Position numbers and translations under genes: made by a program
The notes under the pieces: generated by a model
Databases searched by the model: none
Told to the model about the DNA's origin: nothing
The model's input: the letters and a program-made list of their open reading frames with translations, nothing else
Assembly: GCA_035292605.1 (NCBI GenBank)
Contig: DATDPT010000046.1
Span: forward strand, 1 to 31,932
Reading direction: 5' to 3'
Source: JALYNX01 sp035292605
GTDB taxonomy: Bacteria > Actinomycetota > Acidimicrobiia > Spongiisociales > ZC4RG35
DNA length: 31,932 nucleotides
Shown here: positions 27,893-31,932 of the stretch, in pieces
Layout: every line of letters begins with the position of its first letter
How positions within the stretch are numbered: the first letter of the stretch is position 1

Positions 27893-29164
27893 GTGAATCG
27901 AAGCATCGGTCAGATCGTGGGAGCCGCCGCGACCGGTGGCCTCATCGGTGGGCTGGGTGGTGCCGCTCTCGGCTCGTCGCACGAGCACGGTCGTGTCGCC
28001 GGAGCGGTGATCGGCGCTTTGGTCCTCGGGCTGGTCTCGGCCTGGGCCGATGCCACCCGACAACCCGGAAAGCCACAGCCGCTGTTGGCGCGTATCGCCG
28101 CGGCTGCCTTCATCGCCGCCGGAGTCGGTTGGTTGCTCGAATGGTCGCTCCCAGCCTGGCCGGCGTGGGTGCCGGGCTCGTTGATCGGCGCCGTCACGGG
28201 CCTGGCCGGGCTCCGGCCTATCAAGGTCCTGCTCGGTGCCGGTGTCGGCGCCCTGATCGGGGTGGCGTTGGCTCTCATCGATCCCGAGGTCGGCTGGCCG
28301 GAAGTCGGTGCAGTAACCGTGATCGTCTATCGCAGCCTCTCCGCCTATCTGTGGCGGGGCCACGAACAGCTCCGGGTGATTGGGGAACGGGTCACCGGCG
28401 CCGATCTTCCTTTCGTGGTGCCCTTCTGGGAGGCCACCAGACATGTGGGCGTCGACTATCTGGAGCGATACGCCCGTGTTGTTGGCGCCCGCTACATCCA
28501 TAGCCCGCTCGATGTCGGAATCGTGGCCGACTTCGACGAGTTGGCAGGCCCCAGCTTCGACCCGAACCTGGTCAACCCGCTGATCCGCGAGTTCTATGAG
28601 CACACCAGTCGTTTCGCACTCTCGATCGTCCCCGAATGGAAGCCCTGGATGCGTCTGCCATATCGGATCTATCGGGAGACCGTGGCCAAGCCGCTGGGGC
28701 AGGCCAATGCTCCGTTCGAGATCGAAGAGGTGCAGCGCGGTGTGATCTCCTGGATCGACACCATTGATGTCGACCACGACGGCCGGGCCGATTTTCGAGC
28801 CTGGGTTCGGGCCTACCAGGACGGTGAGCCCTTGTATGTGGGGATCTACACCGTGGTGCGTGTCGATGACGTGGCCTATGTGGCTGTCGGCTTCCCGTTG
28901 CCCGCAGGCAACTTCACCGCCACCCTTCAGCCTTTCAACAACCGGGGTGACGGGTTGTTGCTCCGATCACACACCGATCTTGCCTTGCCCGGTCATTACC
29001 TGTCGTTCGTCGAGGAAGGCGGTCTGCTCACCACTCTCCAGCTCATTGCCTTCGGGGAGGAGATCGATGTGTTCGTGGACGGCGACACATTCAATACCGA
29101 GCATCGGTTTTCGCTTGGCAACGTCACCTTCCTGACGTTGCATTACGACATCACCCGCCGGTGA
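27893..29164 (+). CDS. Membrane-anchored protein with large soluble domain, unknown
   Basis: A 423-aa protein I do not recognise. The first 130 residues form about four glycine-rich hydrophobic helices (GAAATGGLIGGLGGAALG, AGAVIGALVLGLVSAW, AAAFIAAGVGWLLEW, GSLIGAVTGLAGL, VLLGAGVGALIGVALAL). The rest (about 150-423) is soluble. It includes HTSRFALSIVPEWKPWMRLPYRIY, EIEEVQRGVISWIDTIDVDHDGRADF, with a D-x-D-x-D-G-like acidic loop, and a beta-rich C-terminus (LALPGHYLSFVEEGG). No enzymatic motif is apparent. The GTG start follows TAGGTT (27881-27886) by 6 nt, again leaderless. It converges with EamA with only 3 bp between stops. Confidence 0.75.
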   Translation: MNRSIGQIVGAAATGGLIGGLGGAALGSSHEHGRVAGAVIGALVLGLVSAWADATRQPGKPQPLLARIAAAAFIAAGVGWLLEWSLPAWPAWVPGSLIGAVTGLAGLRPIKVLLGAGVGALIGVALALIDPEVGWPEVGAVTVIVYRSLSAYLWRGHEQLRVIGERVTGADLPFVVPFWEATRHVGVDYLERYARVVGARYIHSPLDVGIVADFDELAGPSFDPNLVNPLIREFYEHTSRFALSIVPEWKPWMRLPYRIYRETVAKPLGQANAPFEIEEVQRGVISWIDTIDVDHDGRADFRAWVRAYQDGEPLYVGIYTVVRVDDVAYVAVGFPLPAGNFTATLQPFNNRGDGLLLRSHTDLALPGHYLSFVEEGGLLTTLQLIAFGEEIDVFVDGDTFNTEHRFSLGNVTFLTLHYDITRR

Positions 29165-29167
29165 CCG

Positions 29168-30124
29168 TCAGGCAGCTTCCTCCAGTGGAACAGGCGCGTT
29201 GGGGAGGGGGCGGGTCTTGCCGACCCGGGCGCCCCGGTGCGCGGTGGCGACCAGGGCAACGCTGAGGAGGATCAACGGCAAGGCGATGAAGATCGGTCCG
29301 GTGATGATCTCCCCACCGAGGCTGAGCCCGAGGGCGACCGCCACAACCGGGTTGACGTAGGCATAGCTGATGGCCAGGGCCGGACGCACCGTCCTGATCA
29401 GATAGAAGTAGGCCGTGAATGCGATGATCGATCCGAAGAACGTCAGATAGGCGAGGGCCAGCCACGACGAGGTCGGGGGCATCTCGACCATGCGCTCACC
29501 GCGCACCAAACCTATGACCGAAAGCAGGATCCCACCTGACAGCAGCTGTGCGGCGGGAGCCATCAGGCCTTTGGGCAGGTCGAGCCGAGGTCCCCAGATG
29601 GACCCGAAGGCCCAGAGGATGGGGGAGATCACCACGAGCAGGGTGCCGACGTCGCTGGAGCGAAAGTCGCCCTCCTGGGCGAGGACGAGCACACCCAGGA
29701 GGCCGACGATCAATCCGATCCACTCACGGCGGACCGGCCATTGCCCGAACAAACCGCTCCAGAGGGCAGCCCAGACAGGTGTCATCGCGATGGCGGTGGC
29801 AGTCACCCCAGACCCCACACCCAGATCCTCGGCAACTGTCACCAGACTCAGACCGCCGACGAAGAGTGGTATCCCCAACAGCGTCAGGTTTCGCCACTGA
29901 CGGGGGGTTGGAGATCGCTCGCCGCGGGATCGGAGCACCACAAACATGATTCCCCCGGCGACGAGGAATCGAATCCCGTTGAGGAGGAATGGGGGGAAGC
30001 CCTCGAGACCAAACTTCAGACCCAGATACGTCGATCCCCAGATGAAGTAAACCGCAAGTAAGGCGGCGACAACCTTGCCCCGGGAGGGGGTGCCGGTCGT
30101 TGCGCTGTTGGTTGACGTTTCCAT
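29168..30124 (-). CDS. EamA/DMT family exporter
   Basis: A 318-aa drug/metabolite transporter with ten predicted helices in two EamA repeats. The first repeat starts LAVYFIWGSTYLGLKFGLEGFPPFLLNGIRFLVAGG, the second LLVVISPILWAFGSIWGPRL, and each has the FIWG/LWAFGS-type family motifs. YedA-like members export amino acids or toxic small molecules. ATG 30122-30124 is preceded by a weak AGAGAG ribosome binding site, and upstream a TTGAGC-N16-TATAGT promoter points toward it. It is divergent from a CGNR-type regulator, a pairing that suggests the regulator controls it. Confidence 0.9.
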   Translation of the reverse strand: METSTNSATTGTPSRGKVVAALLAVYFIWGSTYLGLKFGLEGFPPFLLNGIRFLVAGGIMFVVLRSRGERSPTPRQWRNLTLLGIPLFVGGLSLVTVAEDLGVGSGVTATAIAMTPVWAALWSGLFGQWPVRREWIGLIVGLLGVLVLAQEGDFRSSDVGTLLVVISPILWAFGSIWGPRLDLPKGLMAPAAQLLSGGILLSVIGLVRGERMVEMPPTSSWLALAYLTFFGSIIAFTAYFYLIRTVRPALAISYAYVNPVVAVALGLSLGGEIITGPIFIALPLILLSVALVATAHRGARVGKTRPLPNAPVPLEEAA

Positions 30125-30151
30125 GTCTCTCTATCGGTCTCGGCTGTAGTG

Positions 30152-30184
30152 GGCTATACTGAGTTCGTACCTTACACTATAGCC
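30152..30184. promoter_or_regulatory. Dyad in the EamA/CGNR intergenic region
   Basis: GGCTATA (30152-30158) and TATAGCC (30178-30184) form a 7-bp inverted repeat with a 19-nt spacer. The left arm contributes to TATACT (30155-30160), a -10 candidate for the rightward gene. The right arm overlaps TATAGT (30181-30176, minus), the -10 of EamA. A second repeat, CTTAC (30171-30175) / GTAAG (30192-30196), lies across the right part. This is a likely operator for the divergent CGNR regulator. Confidence 0.45.
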
Positions 30185-30203
30185 GTCTTCAGTAAGGGCT
30201 CAA
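30176..30203 (-). promoter_or_regulatory. Promoter of the EamA exporter gene
   Basis: On the minus strand TTGAGC (30203-30198) and TATAGT (30181-30176) are 16 nt apart, a good sigma-70-type pair. The -35 immediately abuts the ATG of the divergent CGNR gene. The transcript would start near 30169 with a leader of about 45 nt. Confidence 0.6.
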
Positions 30204-30764
30204 ATGGACTTTTCGCATTACAACGGTCAACCGGTGGACATGGCGGTTCAACTGGTCAACACTCTCGACGCCGTCAGCGGCGAAGAGAAACTGGTCACAC
30301 CCGACGACGTTGCCGTTTTCATCGACAGCCATGACAACACCGAGTGGTGTCGACCGGGTTGGGAGCCAACCGAGCGCGATCTTCACGAAGTGCGTGCGCT
30401 TCGCTCACGGCTCCGAGACGTGTTCGAGGCCGAGGACCAGGCGGGCGCGGCCTCGGTGCTCAACGGCATCCTCTCCGACGTCCACGCCGTGCCCCGACTC
30501 AGCGTCCACGGCGAGGGCCCTCATCTTCATTTCGAGTCTCAGGACGGGAGCCCAGCCCGATGGCTGGGAGCAATCACCGCGATGGGGCTGACAGTCGCCA
30601 TGATCGAAGGGGGCTTCGATCGGTTCGGCACCTGTGCGGCAATCACCTGTGATGACGTATTCGTCGACACCTCCCGCAATCACTCCCGGCTCCATTGCTC
30701 AGGCAAGTGCACCACCCGGGAGAACGTCGCCGCCCACCGCGCCCGTCAGCGCGAACAGGACTGA
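30204..30764 (+). CDS. ABATE/CGNR-type regulator with variant zinc finger
   Basis: A 186-aa protein with an N-terminal ABATE (putative stress-induced ligand-binding) domain, opening with VDMAVQLVNTLD and with the RALRSRLRDVF helix, and a C-terminal CGNR-type zinc finger. The finger has Cys144, Cys149, Cys165 and Cys169 and the usual CDDVFVDTSRNHSRLHC core and VAAHRARQ end. The eponymous CGNR sequence is CTTR here (Cys169-Arg172), so the zinc ligand and Arg are kept but Gly-Asn is lost. Such proteins act as transcription regulators of adjacent transporters. AAGGG 6 nt before the ATG serves as the ribosome binding site. It is divergent from EamA. Confidence 0.85.
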   Translation: MDFSHYNGQPVDMAVQLVNTLDAVSGEEKLVTPDDVAVFIDSHDNTEWCRPGWEPTERDLHEVRALRSRLRDVFEAEDQAGAASVLNGILSDVHAVPRLSVHGEGPHLHFESQDGSPARWLGAITAMGLTVAMIEGGFDRFGTCAAITCDDVFVDTSRNHSRLHCSGKCTTRENVAAHRARQREQD

Positions 30765-30796
30765 ACCAACCTCTAAGGCTTTCTAGGCTGACTTGG

Positions 30797-31759
30797 ATGC
30801 GAGGTATCGCCGTGGTCTTGCTCCTGGTGACGAGCGCCTGCACCGCCTCGAACGAAGCCCCCTCGTCGACAGCGGCGTCGGCCGCGACATCGGTTCCAAC
30901 CGGCTGGGTCGAGATTGCTCCCATGAATATCGCTCGAAGCGAGCACCCAGGAGTGATGTTCGAAGGCCAGCTTGTTGTGGTCGGAGGTTTCATCGAGGTT
31001 GGGGTGGGGCGAACCGGGGTCACCGACACCGTCGAGGCCTACGACCCAAGCACCGGCGCTTGGCGCGACTTGCCTCGGCTCCCTGCACCGGTCCACCACG
31101 GAATGGCCGCTGTTGTCTCCGATCGTCTCTTCGTGATTGGGGGATACTCGGAGGCTGGCGATCCGGTGAGCACGGTATGGGAATTGGTCGATGCCGATTG
31201 GGTCGAGCGCTCCCCGCTCCCTGGACCGGTGGCCGCCGGGGCGGCCGTCGCGATTGACGATTCGGTTTACGTCGTGGGTGGGGCTCCCGGCGGCGGTCTC
31301 TATCGCTATGACATTGTCGGGGATGCCTGGTTCGAGCTCCCCGGGCCCGGTCGGCAACGCGAGCACGTGGCGGCCGTGGCCTTTGACAGGGAGATATGGG
31401 CCATCGCCGGTCGTTGGCAGGGCGAGATCTTCAACACCACCGAGATCTACGACCCGGGGTCGGAAACATGGCGTTCGGGCCCGATCCTCAACGAGGCGCG
31501 ATCTGGCTTCGGCGCGGCGGTGATCGACGAAGCGATCGTGGTGGCCGGGGGAGAAGTGTTCGGGCCTGATGAGGCTCTGAGCACGGTGGAGCGCCTTGGT
31601 CCCGACACCGATGGGTGGTCGTTCATCGAGCCTTTGCCCCACGGACTTCACGGCAACCCCCTGGTGGCTATCGGGTCGGATCTCTATTTGCCCGGCGGGT
31701 CGGTTCGGGCCGCCGACATCGAAAACGATGGCCGGAGCTACCGGTTCACCCTCGGCTGA
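30797..31759 (+). CDS. Kelch-repeat lipoprotein
   Basis: A 320-aa exported protein with a lipoprotein signal (MRGIAVVLLLVTSAC, lipid-anchored Cys near residue 15), a Ser/Ala/Thr-rich linker and about six kelch repeats that should close into a beta-propeller. Typical repeat pieces are GQLVVVGGF, DTVEAYDPSTGAWRDLPRLPAPVHHGMAAVVSDRLFVIGGY, VYVVGGAP, IYDPGSETWRSGP and IVVAGGEVFG. It is probably a cell-surface binding or carbohydrate-active protein, but no catalytic residues can be assigned. The frame is open upstream to 30695 inside the CGNR gene; ATG 30797 is preferred because TAGGCT (30784-30789) ends 7 nt before it, consistent with a leaderless mRNA. Confidence 0.87.
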   Translation: MRGIAVVLLLVTSACTASNEAPSSTAASAATSVPTGWVEIAPMNIARSEHPGVMFEGQLVVVGGFIEVGVGRTGVTDTVEAYDPSTGAWRDLPRLPAPVHHGMAAVVSDRLFVIGGYSEAGDPVSTVWELVDADWVERSPLPGPVAAGAAVAIDDSVYVVGGAPGGGLYRYDIVGDAWFELPGPGRQREHVAAVAFDREIWAIAGRWQGEIFNTTEIYDPGSETWRSGPILNEARSGFGAAVIDEAIVVAGGEVFGPDEALSTVERLGPDTDGWSFIEPLPHGLHGNPLVAIGSDLYLPGGSVRAADIENDGRSYRFTLG

Positions 31760-31783
31760 TCCGCTCCTTGGCCCGTTTTCATC

Positions 31784-31789
31784 TAGAGT
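31784..31789 (+). promoter_or_regulatory. -10 box of the holin-4-like gene
   Basis: TAGAGT fits the TANNNT pattern and lies 27 nt before the GTG start of the last gene. No good -35 is seen. It falls 25 bp after the kelch gene stop. Confidence 0.35.
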
Positions 31790-31816
31790 TGCCCGACTGA
31801 CCAGGGAGGCGTGCGA

Positions 31817-31932
31817 GTGAAGTGGCTCCTCAGTTTGTTGGTGACCGGGGCGGCCCTCTGGGTCGCGGTCAGCATCGTCCCCGGCTTCGAGTTCAGTGGC
31901 ACGATCTGGGTCTTCATCGGTTTGACCATCGT
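31817..31932 (+). CDS. Phage holin family 4-type membrane protein (partial)
   Basis: A gene cut by the right window end; the first 38-39 codons are visible. GTG 31817 is 7 nt after GGGAGG (31804-31809). The N-terminus reads MKWLLSLLVTGAALWVAVSIVPGFEFSG and continues into a second hydrophobic segment (TIWVFIGLTIV). This is the standard opening of the small four-helix membrane proteins annotated as phage holin family 4 (DUF360), which are widespread chromosomal proteins and do not by themselves indicate a phage. An in-frame GTG at 31811 is an alternative start. Confidence 0.75.
   Translation, partial: MKWLLSLLVTGAALWVAVSIVPGFEFSGTIWVFIGLTI

Noticed and set aside
27836..28777. Upstream part of a 477-codon minus-strand frame ending in the TPR protein
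   Set aside because: Only the last 163 residues look like protein; the rest is antisense to the 423-aa gene and rich in Asp, Gly and Arg.
31817..31932. Prophage signal from a holin-like gene
   Set aside because: Family 4 holin-like proteins are common chromosomal membrane proteins, and no other phage gene is present.
1..31932. tRNA, rRNA, CRISPR array, transposase or long direct repeats
   Set aside because: None was recognised on reading the window; a covariance-model and repeat search would be needed to exclude small RNAs formally.

Overview
The window is GC-rich, gene-dense bacterial chromosome. It looks actinobacterial, most plausibly from an uncultured or poorly studied lineage such as the Acidimicrobiia; this assignment is inferred from style, not from a marker gene. 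Supporting signs are the GC-rich third codon positions, frequent GTG and TTG starts, TANNNT-type -10 boxes placed 6-7 nt before start codons (leaderless mRNAs), a SigR/SigH-type promoter (GGAAT-N18-GTT) on lon, and families common in actinobacteria (LLM flavin oxidoreductases, MMPL transporter, CGNR regulator, TPR-cyclase). I see no phage, insertion sequence, CRISPR array, rRNA or tRNA. It reads as ordinary chromosomal backbone with a few unusual regulatory arrangements.

Layout. 145-3920 (+): a 22-codon leader ORF, a type II P-type cation ATPase, a PEP mutase/isocitrate lyase-family enzyme and a small lipoprotein, joined by ATGA overlaps or short gaps. 3957-6136: rhodanese (-), DUF1761 membrane protein (+), CPBP intramembrane protease (-) and a small Cys/His protein (-). 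6319-10285: a trypsin-PDZ lipoprotein (+) converging on Lon protease (-) across a strong hairpin. 10492-14956 (+): a DUF5661 protein, then acoX and the E1-alpha, E1-beta and E2 genes of a 2-oxo-acid/acetoin dehydrogenase complex. No E3 and no AcoR regulator are in the window. 14990-16632 (-): GNAT, SRPBCC, a small acidic helical protein and a four-helix membrane protein. 16727-20217: a second SRPBCC (+), DoxX-like (-), LLM oxidoreductase (+) and LtrA (+). 20431-22395 (+): TPR protein with a C-terminal class III nucleotide cyclase domain. 22401-25993: TetR repressor (-) divergent from an MMPL exporter and a methyltransferase (+). 26140-29164: secreted endonuclease/exonuclease/phosphatase-fold protein, TPR protein, and an unknown membrane-anchored protein. 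29168-31932: EamA exporter (-) divergent from a CGNR regulator (+), a kelch lipoprotein, and the start of a holin-4-like membrane protein cut by the window end.

The most notable observations are regulatory. (1) The lon upstream region carries an exact GGAAT-N18-GTT promoter beside an HAIR-like inverted repeat, which suggests combined thiol-stress and heat-shock control. (2) Seven genes have a TANNNT box ending 6 or 7 nt before the start codon. (3) The TetR/MMPL intergenic region contains three copies of a CTTAC-N3-GTA operator-like motif, two of them abutting over a TTGACA-N18-TACAGT promoter. (4) The EamA/CGNR intergenic region has overlapping promoters embedded in a dyad. I found no clear candidate for an entirely new multi-gene system.
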